Assembly (NCBI GenBank): GCA_949987705.1
Contig: OX465281.1
Coordinates: 140,726,876-140,790,875 of the forward strand
Source: Thereva unica
Taxonomy: Eukaryota > Arthropoda > Insecta > Diptera > Therevidae
DNA length: 64,000 nt
Reading direction: 5' to 3'
Shown: one piece after another, positions 30,469-41,960 of the stretch
Layout: each line of letters begins with the position of its first letter
Position numbering within the stretch: the first letter of the stretch is position 1
Position numbers and translations under genes: made by a program
Notes under the pieces: model-generated
Seen by the model: only the letters and a program-made list of their open reading frames with translations
What the model was told of the DNA's origin: nothing
Database searches by the model: none

Positions 30469-30940
30469 TTAGTAATGATGGCTGTGGCTATGCGGCACTG
30501 CTTTGTAATGCTTCAAAGAATTTGGAGAATACCCTTTTCCAAGAATGTCTATTAAATGTGCTCCTTTAGGACCATAATGATGCTCATAATGCGGTTTCCA
30601 CGCTTCTCCAAAATGTGGATCAAATTCAATAACTCGAGCTTCTTCATGCAACGGATTTCCAAATAGAACATTTTTGAAATACACTAAAACCGCCTTTTTC
30701 TTCTGAAAATGTTCAGTAATCGGCTCTAAAACAGCAGAAAATGGCGAATCATCATGACTGTGACCAGAATCGGAGCTCGGGAAATGCTTGAAATATTTAA
30801 AATTCAATAAATCCACATTTGAAAGATCGATTGTCGCAGAACATCGACATAAAATGAATAACAATAAAACCTAAGGAATACAATATATTGAATCAATTTA
30901 AATTTTTTCAAATCTAGCGTACCAAAACTGCGGATTTCAT
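30469..30940 (-). CDS. Small secreted histidine-rich protein, two exons
   Basis: Exon 1 (30940-30923) encodes MKSAVL. A 52-bp intron with GTACGC donor and CCTTAG acceptor follows. Exon 2 (30870-30469) continues in phase 0. The 139-residue product opens with a textbook signal peptide (MKSAVLVLLLFILCRCSA, likely cut after CSA). Mature features are an acidic/histidine stretch (DSGHSHDDS), FDPHFGEAWKPHYEHHYG and a histidine-rich C-terminus ending HSHSHHY. No transmembrane segment follows the signal. I do not recognise the family. Histidine clusters might bind metal ions, but that is speculation. The intact frame, consensus splice sites and short intron typical of this genome (compare LSm6) support a real host gene. 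Confidence 0.75.
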
Positions 30941-30973
30941 TTTGTTATTTTCACACTATGCTTCCTGTCTACC

Positions 30974-31002
30974 GACTGATCAACTGTCGAAGTTTTATTA
31001 AA
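30974..31002 (-). promoter_or_regulatory. Possible core promoter of the secreted-protein gene
   Basis: On the minus strand a TTTAATAAAA TATA-like stretch (31002-30993) lies about 20-25 bp before TCAGTC (30979-30974), which fits the arthropod initiator TCAGT. It is about 35 bp before the ATG. The spacing is plausible, but the TATA-like box is weak. Confidence 0.35.
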
Positions 31003-31640
31003 CTAACTCCGATTTGTAATCAGCAAAACAAATCGACTCTGTTATTCATTTCGCACTCCTAATTAGAATGCAGCACATGAATCGGATTCAATCGAAGAAA
31101 GTAAAATTGTGTATGAAGTCAGTATATTGGTTAGGGCTTCTTTGGTCTGACTTACCTTATGAAATTTTTATGTAATAATATGCTATTTACACTATAACAC
31201 TGGAGTGTCACGCATTACATGGCTTCCGAATGCCTGCGCGCATAATAATTTTGGAAGACGATTCTACATTTAGTAACCGGATCGTGACACTCGACACCAG
31301 ATTTTTCTTTGAGTATTGAAGATATTAGCTTTATTGTCTAATGATTAAGTTGGTGCTAAAACACGTATTCCTACCTGGCTGTTTTTTTATCTTAAAAGAA
31401 ATATACGTCCGCTTAAGAACTGGTACCGACTAATTGAGATTTGCGCATAGTACATTTTTTATTCCTGACGAAAACTCATTAGTCTCTAGCTGTTTCCATT
31501 TTTAAATTGTCTCCTGGAATTTTACCTTTTTATTTACTTAAAAAATGTTCTTTTGTTTCCAAATTCCTATTTTCACATGAATTCTTGTATATTGCGTAAA
31601 ACAGTGTGTTGTGTTAAGACCAGACATTTATAATGAGTAA
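31003..31640. other. A+T-rich spacer
   Basis: Nothing recognised: no ORF with family resemblance and no clear repeat partner inside the window. Confidence 0.4.
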
Positions 31641-31649
31641 ATTATTTAA

Positions 31650-33190
31650 AACTATTGGGATGTTGTGCCTAGAGACTACCCACTAATTACGCTTTTTCAT
31701 GGTATCCTCTCTGTTGAATAACACTTCAGACTGGATGACAATATATTAAGTGGAGATTGTGAAGAATCACGAAAACATTCCAACAAATAACTTGAAAAGC
31801 TAACGCATCTTTTATGTAGATGCTGCTGAAAGAATTATACAATAATTACCCGCCAAGAATTTGAAAGAATTGATACATTTTAATTGCACCCCATCTATGA
31901 CAAAGAATAGTGAACGCTCCTCATCTATGCCAATATTCCATTACTCTTCGTTTTACCTGTGACTATTAATTTCCTTAAAATATACAAAATACATTTCATT
32001 AATAATAGAAAATCTGTAGTCATAAATCAGTTGTTTACTTCCTTCGAAAGTTTATACATATCTAGGATTGGAATGTACCTTTTTACGTAAGAATGAATAA
32101 ATATGTTAATGTTTATTCCTACAAATTCATGTTTGGAGTATTGGGAAGGCGCTAGATCGGCGTGCGAAAGGACCAGGGTTCAATTCTTGGTGACGAAGGG
32201 TTAGTTTTTATTATAATTTTGTTTTGTTATTCTGAAGAGATACATACAAATTTAGTTAATAAAAACTTAAAAATTTGCTTTTAGACAAAAGGCTGCAAAA
32301 ATTTTTAGATATGGGGCAAATCGTTTGTAAAATTTTTGTAAAATATTAAAAATTCTGAGGAAAATCACTTCCTTATAGTGATGGACTATAAGGACGGTCT
32401 TAAATACACCGTTCGTGCAATTAAATTTATAAATTTTCATTCATTTCAGTAAGCGTTTATATTCCCTGGTAAAAATTGGACATCTACTTTTCGTTTTATA
32501 TCTATTGACAGTCACTAATAATTTTAATAACTGTGATTATCCATTTTTCATAAACCTACCAAATGTTTCGTTTAAATCATACATATTTTTTGTGACAAAT
32601 CCACAGCGAAGTTCGATAAATTTGAGTTTTTGTTTTGGTCTACAGCACCACCTACATTGATTATAAACTAATAAAAATAGCAGCATATAAAATATGCATA
32701 TAAACAAAAAATACTTTACATATATTATTTCCGCGAAATTTTTTAATGATTTGTAAAGCCGCCGAAGAGCCATTAAAAACAAGAAAATGATATTTTTTCA
32801 CTTTTAAGTAAATTTTTATGTTCTCCTGAGTATCATTATTAAATAATATAATTTAGTGATAGAATCAAAACATGTTACACCGAAGTAAAAAAAAATGTAT
32901 TTCACCATTGTGCGGCCGAGGATTGAACTTGGCCAGCGGGATAGGATTCCAGCGCGTTACCTCTAGGCTACCTATATATGGACTTTATTAGAAATCTCTT
33001 TTTTGTTGTTAAATATACTTCCGGTTGCATTTTCCAGACCATTTTCTCAGTTTTAGGTCTTTTGACCAAGAGTTACAATTTGAGATATGACCCAAGTCTG
33101 TAGCGGCAGTACTTTCAGAGATGAAAGAAGGTTACAGACGGACAGACGGACAGAGCCTCTGTATAAGCTTTTTTTTTTTGAAAAAGCTAA
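31650..33190. repeat. Dispersed repeat pair with tRNA-like segments (copy 1)
   Basis: Two blocks recur elsewhere. 31650-32200 matches 46310-46826 in the same orientation, starting GGGATGTTGTGCCTAGAGAC. 32210-33190 matches 44079-44963 in reverse, ending near GCCTCTGTATAAGC with a (GACGGACA)n tract. Each block contains a tRNA-derived piece: 32131-32190 (B-box-like GGGTTCAATTC) and, on the minus strand, 32975-32910 (GTAGCCTAGAGGTAACGCG ... AAGTTCAATCC). The acceptor stems do not pair, so these are SINE-type or decayed tRNA-like promoters, not tRNA genes. The blocks are joined in different relative orientation from copy 2. Confidence 0.75.
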
Positions 33191-33529
33191 ACTGATGGAA
33201 AGAAAGCAGAGGCATGCTCATGCATGTGTATCTTCTTTTTGTAGGCCTTAGAAAAGCTTATAACGTGGTATAAGTAGATATGTATAGATTTTTTCAAACT
33301 CCGTGACACAAAAGATTTGAACAGTTCTGCGCACCTCGTTGCCAAATTTTATAAATATTCTATCATTTCCCTTCTTTTAAGTTAAAACGGCAACAAACGC
33401 AGAAAACAATAACAAAATAATTAGGGGAGGGATGCGCGCGTGCCGAATGAATAAAGATAATGTATCTATGGAAAATGCTGTGGGAGAACGATTTAAAAGA
33501 AACAAAAGACTTCGATCTAATCTTTTCTA
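33191..33529. other. Spacer between dispersed repeat and foldback
   Basis: No gene or structured repeat recognised. Confidence 0.4.
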
Positions 33530-33826
33530 GGTGGGATTTTTCTGGTATTTTTTCCTAATAGTATGGACTGTTACGCAAATTTTAAGGGGTCATACAGCCC
33601 CCTACGATTTTTTTTGGGGCCGTGGGAGGCAAAAGTGAGGTAAATTTTAGTCTAATCACCCATGTCTAAATTCGAAATCGCATCATAAAATGCACTACAA
33701 ATGCACTAAAATTTACCTCACTTTTGCCTCCCACGGCCCCCAAAAAAATCGTAGGGGGCTGTATGACCCCTTAAAATTTGCGTAACAGTCCCTACTATTA
33801 GGAAAAAATACCAGAAAAATCCCACC
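33530..33826. repeat. Foldback element, ~123-bp arms
   Basis: AGGTGGGATTTTTCTGGTAT at 33530 is matched by its complement ending at 33826. The arms stay almost perfectly complementary for about 123 bp, up to GTGAGGTAAATTTTAGT and its complement, around a loop of about 50 bp. A transcript would form a long hairpin. No clear target duplication was seen. Confidence 0.88.
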
Positions 33827-33969
33827 TTGCCTCTAAGGGCCCAGGGAGCTCCCCAAAAATCTAAAAATAAAACAAAATTCTACCGGCACCCCTTATTTCC
33901 ACGTTTGAGGCTCCAAACTTTGAGAAGTTTATTTTTTTAGCATTTTGAACAAGATTTTGGGGTGAGAGC

Positions 33970-35492
33970 AAAAAAATTCGAACTTCGCATTTTTAACGAC
34001 CACCCTACTGCGCACCATCCGCTCCCAGAATCCACCCCACCATGGGGCGCGCTCCACAATAAATTCCCATTTTATGCTATTTTTCGCAATAAATTCTTGC
34101 ACTTCCTCGTTGAAGATGATTTTTCCTAGTTGGCTGAATTCTTTTGATGCTCGTTTGAAGGTTCGCGCATTGTCTGAGATCACTTTGTGGAACACCCCTT
34201 CGGGCAATAAATCTTCTCAAACCTCGTAAGCAGCTCTCGGTAGTTAGATCAGCTACCAGTTCTAGATGTATCGCATGTAACTTCTTCCGGAGCGACTCTG
34301 CCTTTGGAACATAGAAACCGCAAATCTACCGAGCCATTATATCCACTTCTAATATACGCAACAGCTCCATACACAACCGGGCTGGCATCTGCAAAGATAT
34401 GTAGTTGAACTGTTGGTTGTGATGATACAATTATAAATCTTGGAACGGCCATCGACATGAGACTGTGAAAATCTGCACAACATTCTCTCCAAACTGCTAC
34501 TAATTTCAAAGGCAAATCGAAATCCCATGGTAACTTTATTTTCCATAAGGTCTGGAAAAGCACCTTCAGCTTTATCACAAAGGGAGTCAACATTCCGAGC
34601 GGGTTTACGACGTTTAGTGACGTTGCTAAAAATAGTTGCCATCAGCTCTCGACATTGCCCCAAGTCTAAGGTTAATTCATCTGTTACTGTGTACCAAACA
34701 ATTCCAAGTACTTTCTGCTTTGCAGGTAAATCACAATGCCTAAACAAATTTGATCGCAATATTGAATCATTGGTATTCCACTTTCTCATATTCATAGACG
34801 CTCCCTCCAGTAACAGACATGATTCCGTATAAACTCGCCGATAATCCTGATAAGACGATAAACTAGCGCCATCCCCTTCTTTAAGTGGATTTTTGAACCA
34901 TGTAAAACGATGATAATCTCTATCTTCAGTCGCCAGCTCAATTTGCAAAAATGCCTTTTCGATGTCTGAAGTCATTGCAACTTTTCCTGAGCGAAATCGT
35001 AGTAAGATTTGTAAAATGTTAGGCAGAAGATTTGGTCCCGCGCTTAGGCAATCGTTGAGAGAATGCTGACCCCTTTCGCGTGATGATGCATCGAATACGA
35101 TACGAACCTTTGTAGTCGTTTTGTCAAACCTATATACGGGGCGAAGCGGCATATAGTATGCTTTGTTTGCTATTTTAAGATCCTCAGGCGCTATTTCTGC
35201 AAATCCAGCAATCATTTCACGCATAGCTGTATCATACTCCACTAATTTATCCGGTTCGCGTGCCAATTTTCTTACAAGGGACTTTAAACGCCTAAGGCTT
35301 TCTTCTCGGTTATTAATCCGCAGCAAAGTCTTTTCTTTCCATAAAAGCGAAGCTTCATATCGATTCCCAACCTTTTTTTTGTGTTGGTTACAGTCTACCA
35401 AATCTTTGGAATCCTCGCCACTTTTGATTCCAATTTCCTCTAAGCTCCACATACGTTGCATTTCTTCATTCAAAGTGTCTTCTTGCGAGACA
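33970..35492 (-). pseudogene. BEL/Pao RT, RNase H and partial integrase
   Basis: RT text starts at 35492 and includes YYMPLRPVYRFDKTTTKVRI, VFDASSRERGQHSLNDCL and MTSDIEKAFLQIELATEDRD. It then skips to EGASMNMRKWNTND, so the part with the YVDD catalytic box is deleted. RNase H follows (LHIFADASPVVYGAVAYI near 34400). A second deletion follows, and then integrase residues near 34200-33990 (ISDNARTFKRAS, VERAPWWGGFWERMV). Loss of the RT active site and of much of the integrase core makes this copy incapable of transposition. Confidence 0.85.
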
Positions 35493-36284
35493 AACATGAC
35501 TAGTGATGAGCAAACGCAGAAACAAGACAAGACTAATCTAGTCTTGTTCTTGTCTTGTTCTTGTTCAGTCTGTCTTGTTCTTGTTCTTGCAAGCATAGCT
35601 AAGTCTTGTTCTTGTTCTTGTTATTGCAAACATACCTAAGTCTTGTTCTTGTTCTTGCAAATATACCTAAGGCTTGTTCTTGTTCTTACTAAATGTGCAA
35701 GACTAAGACAAGGCAAGACAAAACTGCAAGGCCAAGGTATTTTCTCGCATGTAGTAGGTATTGTATGTTGATTTTATAAAATGGTTATTGAAAAAAACCT
35801 AGACTTTAATAAAAAAAATTATATCCAAACAACAAAATGCAAAAAATTGATTTTAAAACTATTATAATTTTAGCCTTAGTCAGTCAGCGTCAAAAGTTTG
35901 TATACACCGAAAATTTACTACCTTTGAGGTGAGAATTCCACATGGCTTTTTTATTAAACAAATCAGTTTCACGACTGCTCTTGGTGACGTTATTATGTTT
36001 GCGTCCCTGAAAAATTACATAAAATTCATATGGGAACAAGTTAGGCGTAGACATTTTTCTGTCAAGTGTGTAAGCAACAAATTACAACGGAAATATGTAT
36101 TTTGAAGCAAAAGTAAACCAGTATTATACCCATTACTTATTATAAAAAATTAGGTTGTTCAAGTATGATTCATTAAAGAAGAAATGTCGTGTATGGGCAC
36201 AAAAAATTATTAAATCCCTTTGCAGCAATACTTAAGCTGGCCCACGCTCCTGTCGTTCTTACAATGCGATGTAACCAATGTGGA

Positions 36285-38316
36285 CCCATGTCGACCCATC
36301 AGCCTCTCTTCCTTTCTTCTGAAAACAATGGAGAAAGTTTTAGACAGTCATAGTAGAGAGGGTCTTACAGCGAGCCCACTTCACTGTCTACAATTTGCCT
36401 ACCGGCCAGGCAGATCTACAGAGACTGCCATTCATGTGCTAGTGAGAGATATTAAGAAGTCCCTCAGGGCCAAGGAAATCTCTCTCTGCGCTTTTGCAGA
36501 CATTGAGGGTGCGTTTGACAACGTTACCTTCGACGCGATCAATGAAGCAGCAGTAAAAAAAGGCATTCTTCGCCCCACTGCGAGATGGATCACGTCGCTT
36601 CTCAGCAGCAGATTGATAACTGCTGAGATGAATGGTGAATCGATTACGGTAATTGCTGCTAAAGGCTGTCCTCAAGGGGGCGTTCTATCACCCCTCCTAT
36701 GGTCAATCGTGATCGACGAACTTCTTGCCGACCTAAATAACCGTGGATTTAAAATACAGGCCTATGCTGACGATATCGTCATAACGGTTAGCGGCGGTCA
36801 TGATAGCACCGTTTCAGACCTCATGCAAGCCGCTTTGTCACATGTGCATAGCTGGTGCCGTAGCAAGAATCTGGGTATTAACCCACAAAAAACTGTCATC
36901 GTACCGTTTACTAATAGAAGGAAGCTAAATTTAAAAGCTCCCTCTGTGGACGGCAAAGAAATAGGCTTCTCAAAGGAGGCTAAATATCTAGGCATAATCC
37001 TGGATCAAAAGCTCTCCTGGAAATCTCAAATTGAGAGAGTAACTGCCAAGGCAACTGCATCTCTCCATGTTTGTCGCCAATTCGTAGGAAAAACCTGGGG
37101 TCTTAAACCTAGGTTAATGTTTTGGCTATATACTACGGTCGTAAGGCCCATGATCACATATGCATCCATCGCATGGTGGGCTAAGACCAAACAAAAGGGT
37201 GCTATGATTAAGCTGGCCAGGGTGCAAAGACTGGCCTGTCTTGGTATCACAGGGGCCAAAAGCACCTGTCCGACTGTGGCTATGGAGGCTCTACTGAACC
37301 TTCCTCCGCTACACCTGGTGGTGAAAAAAGAGGCTCTGGCAGGGGCACTGCGTCTACGGGAGCTATTCTCATTTAAGCCAGGAGACCTGCTGGATCATTT
37401 ATCGATCCTCAAGGAGCTGAACTTGGAGCCAATGATATCTTTGTCCGATACCATTCCTGCTACTCTTGACTTTGACAAACCGTTTACGACGATTATTCGA
37501 AGTCGGTCAGAGTGGCAACATGGCAGGCCTCTCTTTAGAGGAAGCACGGCCTTTTGGTACACAGATGGTTCCAAAACCGATAAAGGGGTAGGGCTGGGTG
37601 TTTATGGCCCAAGGAGCAAAATATCCATGGCTCTGGGCACTACCCCCACTGTTTTTCAGGCTGAGGTACTCGCCATCCAGGTGTGTGCTCAGACTTGTAT
37701 TAATAGAGCTCCAAATAACTCTAACATTGTTATTTTCTCGGACAGTCAAGCTGCACTGCTGGCCATTAAATCGCAAAGAGTGTCATCAAAGACTGTCTTG
37801 GATTGTCTTCAATCCCTGAAATTCCTCAGCAGGAACAATAGTGTCACGCTGATGTGGATTCCGGGCCACGAAGGTCACATTGGTAATGAGATTGCCGATA
37901 GCCTGGCTAGAGCAGGCGCCAACTCATTACCTATTGGTCCGGAACCTTTCTGTAGTTTAGCAAGCTGCCAAGTAAAAATGGCCTTAAAGAATTGGGTTGA
38001 CCAGAAGTTTCTTCAAAGCTGGTCTAGGACCCAGGGTGCTCGTCAAGCTAAAAGATTCATCCAAATCGATAAAGCTAAGGCGGGCAAACTTTTAAATCTC
38101 AAGAGGTGGGAGCTAAAAATAATAACAGAGCTCCTGACGGGCCACTGTTCGCTTAACTATCACCTAAACAAAATAGGACTGGTGGCCGACTCTGGCTGTC
38201 GATTCTGCGGGACAGCTCCCGAAACCGCGGAGCACTTGATGTGCGACTGTGAGGCTACAGCGAGGAAAAGACTGAGCCTTCTCCATCGTGATTTCCCTAC
38301 TCCCAGGGAGATTTAG
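36285..38316 (+). pseudogene. LOA-like ORF2, RT to RNase H, open but 5'-truncated
   Basis: The frame is open from the insertion point to the stop at 38316 (about 677 codons), with no internal stop. RT motifs: RPISLSSFLLKTMEK at the start, FADIEGAFDNV (about 36500), GCPQGGVLSPLLW (about 36670) and the intact Y-A-D-D box (QAYADDIVITV near 36770). The thumb follows. RNase H has WYTDGSKTDKG (about 37560), FSDSQAALLAI (about 37740) and WIPGHEGHIGNE (about 37860). A C-terminal zinc-type motif CRFCGTAPETAEHLMCDC lies near 38200. The first RT block and the whole endonuclease are absent, so it cannot start its own insertion. Codons before 36285 belong to the host hAT element. Confidence 0.9.
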
Positions 38317-38455
38317 GACAGCAACCCTTAATCAGTTTTAGGCTACCTAAGAAGCCTTAACCTTGATTTGTTTTTAAAGAAGGGGATGGCACAATAGACC
38401 AAACAAAATAGGTCGCAGTGCCCGCTAAAGCGCCCCTCAAGAAGAAAAAAAAACA
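36285..38455 (+). mobile_element. 5'-truncated LOA-like non-LTR retrotransposon
   Basis: CAATGTGGA (36276-36284 and 38456-38464) flanks the insertion. The 3' end carries an A-rich tail (AAGAAGAAAAAAAAA). The 5' end falls inside RT, so endonuclease and ORF1 are missing. It is a different, better preserved family from the LOA-like element at 2539-11248. Confidence 0.88.
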
Positions 38456-38852
38456 ATGTGGAGGCCTTGAAAATATTACATACATTGAGAAAAGTCCGAG
38501 TTTCCTTGCCATCCAAAAAGCAAAAGAGGTTACTCAAAAATAATTTTTTAGAGCATTTTTTCTTTTCTAATAAACTACTTGAACTACTGAATACTGACAT
38601 CTAAGGTTTGATATTGCTTCAAAATATTTGCGGTTTCTCACCTAGAAAATGTTTTAATAGAATGAATTTAGGTGGAATTTTTGCAAGAATCTTGCAAGAA
38701 ATCTTGCTCTAGGTCTTGTTCTTGCACAGTTAGTCTTGTTCTTGTTCTTGCAAGCATAACTAAGTCTTGTATTGTTCTTGTTTTTGCAAAATGTGCAAGA
38801 ACAAGACAAGACTGCAAGAACAAGATCACTTTTGCTCATCACTAAACATGAC

Positions 38853-39170
38853 CATGGAGCTAACTTCATCTTCCAATGATTTCTCCGTTTCAGGACCTTG
38901 TATCGTCCAACCAAAACACGTTCTTATTGCTACCAACCTGTCCTCAATTCTTTCAAATTCTCCTGAAACAATTTTCCAAAAGTAATCATCATCAAAAAGT
39001 AATGAAAGCCCGTCTTCGGACATCTTATACCTGTTTGAATCTGCGAGTACGTGCGAGAATCGAGCGATACATTGTTTACTTACATCAGGAACTGGAAGGG
39101 TGTCAAGGCATATTTCGGGTACCACCACAGTAATTATTGTCACTGATGCATCATCACCCAGCACACAATT
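38853..39170 (-). pseudogene. BEL/Pao Pol N-terminal segment
   Basis: Minus-strand text PEICLDTLPVPDVSKQC, LLFDDDYFWKIVSGEFERIE and IRTCFGWTIQGP is characteristic of the region between the BEL aspartic protease (A17 type) and RT. It is intact to 38853, where the hAT element interrupts it. Upstream of 39170 the match fades before the Helitron fragment at 39260. Confidence 0.8.
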
Positions 39171-39259
39171 TGGAGTAAAGTTTATCGCACGATAAAAGAG
39201 CGTAACAAAGCGATATCTTCTGGATGTAAAATTTATCGTAATTTTGTTATATTTTTATA

Positions 39260-40150
39260 CTAGCGAAAAACCCGCGTGCGTTGCAACGTCTTTAAATAAA
39301 AAAAGACTATGTGTGCACAGTCCACGGTAGGAAAAAAGTATAAAGAGGTAAAAGAACAAATCTTCAAAAATTTATTTTGAATAGGTACCTATTAAAATAC
39401 TTTTTTTTAAATTTGATGTTAAGCGACTCCTATCGAAAGACGTACAATAGACAACTGGGCAAGCATATCAAACTGAAATTAGCGGGCGTGGACCGGACTT
39501 AACCGAAATTATTTTTTAATAATGTTTCAAAATTGCTCTTATAACAACACTTTTATTTTAATGCCTCTCTATAGACAATGTTTTGCGTTTTATTGTTTGG
39601 GGCATAAATTATTAAGTTTGTCGAGAGCATGCAACGTATGGTTGTCCATGAGTAAAGCAATTTTACTTAAATCAATTCTCGCTTTTCCTAATGTTTGGCC
39701 CTGAGACTTATTAATCGTCATCGCGAAACATAAGGTAACAGGGAATTGTAAGCGTTTGAATTTAAAGGGACATTTTCGCCTTTCCCACAACCCCTTAAAA
39801 TTGCAGCTTCAATTAAATTCTTGTGTAATGCGACAATTCTCAATCTAGTACCATTGCACAATTTTGGTGGATTTAAATTACGGAGTAAAAGAACGGGTAC
39901 ATTCACTTTAAGATGTATTTCATGTGCAGGAAGACCAGGGACTGTTATACTATTTAAAAACTCCACAGGATAATGTACTGCATCGTCCAGTACACAGGCC
40001 GAGTCTATTGAGCTATATGTAGTTAGAGCACCAGGAATTTTGTCTAAAATTATTTTGTTAAAGAGGGCTACTTCTTCATTTTTAGGAGCCAGAATGGCCC
40101 TTTCGCAGAACCACGAATCTTCTTTTGAATTAATGTGTTCTACATCTTCA
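39260..40150 (-). mobile_element. 3' part of an autonomous-type Helitron
   Basis: On the minus strand the sequence ends GCGGGTTTTTCGCTAG at 39260, followed by T, as expected for a Helitron 3' end. A closely similar terminus occurs on the Helitron at 55272. Upstream lies the end of the helicase ORF. At about 40150 the helicase text stops, so the 5' part, with Rep and most helicase motifs, is missing. Confidence 0.8.
39590..40150 (-). pseudogene. Helitron PIF1-type helicase, C-terminal fragment
   Basis: Minus-strand text includes ERAILAPKNEEVALFN, YPVEFLNSITVPGLPAHEI, LLRNLNPPKLCNGTRLRI and, after a frame change near 39780, CFAMTINKSQGQTL. These are the last conserved blocks of PIF1 helicases in Helitron RepHel proteins. 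The protein unwinds DNA during rolling-circle transposition. Only about the last 190 residues remain, in two frames. Confidence 0.85.
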
Positions 40151-41960
40151 TAGATAGGGAGGGGAAAAACAGAAACTAATACTAAGACATATGAATATGC
40201 ACCGAAAAGAAAATATATATGTATATGTGTACTAATTATGTTCTGAAAATTATGCAAAAAAAAAACTTGCGATTTCGCCCTTTTCATAGGTTTTTATAAA
40301 TCCGCTTCACTTGTTTCTGCTCCTTTTTTCCACTTTTAACCGTATATGTACTAATTACGTACTGAAAATTATGCAAAAAAGGAACAAAACTTGCGTTTTC
40401 GCCCTTTTCGTAAGTTTTTTTTTAAATCCACTTCACTTATATTTTTTCAACTTTTCACTCTTAACCATCAAAACTTCCTTTTGATCAATTTAAATCTTTT
40501 CACTTTTTTTTTTTCTTTAAAACAACAAAACTATCAATTTTTGTAAATCTTCACTATTATTTTAAACATTTTAGTTTTCGTTTTTCCGCTTTATCTTCTT
40601 CTTCACTTCACATAGTCTAGAGAAAATCCCATTGGAAATGTTATTGAAGGTTTTTTAATAATCTACCGATCGAAAGATGGCCTTCTATTTGAGGTAAAAT
40701 TAGCGATCAAACTTCTATTTCGAATTTGTCGCATCCAAATTCTAAAGTGTATAATAATTTATTTTAATTTATGCCTTTTTCACTATTCTATTATTATTTA
40801 AGTTTTCATGAATAATAACATATTCTTGTTCTTCTTTAGAGAAATTTGAGCAATTTTTGGTTATTGGTTAAAATAATGAGCAACTTTTTGGTACTATAGA
40901 GACTTGGGTAAAATATGAAACCTAATCTCACAACCGACTTTTCATATGTAAACAAAAATATTCCTCCACCAACCCCCTCGCCTACGAAGTAAAAGTTATT
41001 AATAATTTCTTTTAGGGACTAAATATTAGAAATTTAAATAGCCTATAATCTAAGTTAGGTTATTTTTGATATATTTGGAGAAAATTAATATAATCAGTGC
41101 AGGACTTTTTGCGTTTATCCCGGACAAACAGACGGAATGACAGCGGGCTCTGCTTTATTTACATATATATTGTAAGGACGATAATAATTCGAAAAGAATT
41201 CAATTCGTCCTGGCGATAATAGGAAGAAAAGGGAGATATTTATTCTCGTTTTCTCCTCCTTACGATAAGAAAACGATGTCATTCTATTGCGAACATATCA
41301 GAAAGAAGAAATATTTATGCTTTTCTTCCTTCTAACACAGTTGCCACACAGTGGCGATAAACTTTTCTTCCTCTTAATGACATGTTATCCCTGTTTTTTC
41401 TTCCCTTCGATAAGAAAACGATGTATATGTATTGCTAAAATATCAGAAAGAAGATGTATTTGTGATTCTCTTCCTTCTATCACACTGGCGAAAAACTTTT
41501 CTTCCTTTTCCCTTCATCGGTAATGCATTGGCAATAAACTTCTCTTCCTTTTTCCATAAACATAACGGTTGTTTGGAAATGCGTTCACTTTGGTGATAGC
41601 GTTTGACGTGCGAAGTTCAAATTTTTCAAAGTTAGAGTTTCAAAGTTAAAGTTCTTCCCCAGTTAACAATTCTTATCTTCCGGAATACAGAAAGCGATTC
41701 GCCATCGAAGATATCTCTATCTTCTGGGATATCGTCTTGACTGCACCGGAAGATAGTTTCGTTGGGAGAAAATGGTCCACCAATGCGATACCCCCAGAAG
41801 AGATCCATGCGTAACAACAAGGCAATAATAATGCGAATTCGTATCGAATTCTTAACCTCCACGCGATACGAAAACAATTCCCTTCGGCGATAGTTCCTCA
41901 ATTCGCTTTCTTCTCCCTCCCTCCCGATTTCTCAGTCTCACTACAAATTTTATAATATCA
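40151..41960. other. Non-coding, with short tandem duplications
   Basis: No gene recognised. Two local duplications are visible. A unit of about 110-120 bp containing GTACTAATTA(T/C)G, CTGAAAATTATGCAAAAA and TTTCGCCCTTTTC occurs near 40230 and 40350. A unit of about 142 bp with GATAAGAAAACGATGT, AATATCAGAAAGAAGA and AAACTTTTCTTCCT occurs near 41264 and 41406. The second region might be an old LTR, but I cannot find its partner. Confidence 0.5.

Larger units (their letters stand above)
35501..38844. mobile_element. hAT element with TCTTGTTCTTG-repeat ends, carrying a nested LOA-like element
   Basis: The inverted ends are TAGTGATGAGCAAA (35501) and TTTGCTCATCACTA (38844). The 8-bp duplication AACATGAC flanks it (35493-35500, 38845-38852). 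Directly inside both ends lie long arrays of TCTTGTTCTTG/CAAGAACAAGA (35514-35740 and 38686-38826). No transposase is visible. The interior contains a later LOA-like retrotransposon insertion (36285-38455). Confidence 0.9.
33930..39170 (-). mobile_element. Degenerate BEL/Pao LTR retrotransposon fragment
   Basis: Minus-strand Pol fragments lie in correct BEL order: a protease-to-RT linker (39170-38853), RT and RNase H (35492-34260) and part of integrase (34207-33970). A hAT element (35501-38844) splits the coding region at the duplicated AACATGAC, between SSMVMF and the SQEDTLNEEMQRMW segment. No LTR was identified. A BEL gag fragment at 43617-44078 could belong to the same copy, but this cannot be shown. 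Confidence 0.8.

Noticed and set aside
32131..32975. Possible tRNA genes (also 44296-44360)
   Set aside because: A- and B-box-like motifs are present, but the acceptor stem does not pair and the arms are irregular; the segments repeat with flanking sequence, as in SINE-type repeats.
36220..36284. Upstream start of the RT ORF at 36220
   Set aside because: The target duplication shows the retrotransposon begins at 36285; the earlier codons are read from the host hAT element by chance.
41160..41960. Possible BEL LTR
   Set aside because: No second copy, no clear TG...CA ends and no adjacent primer site were found.
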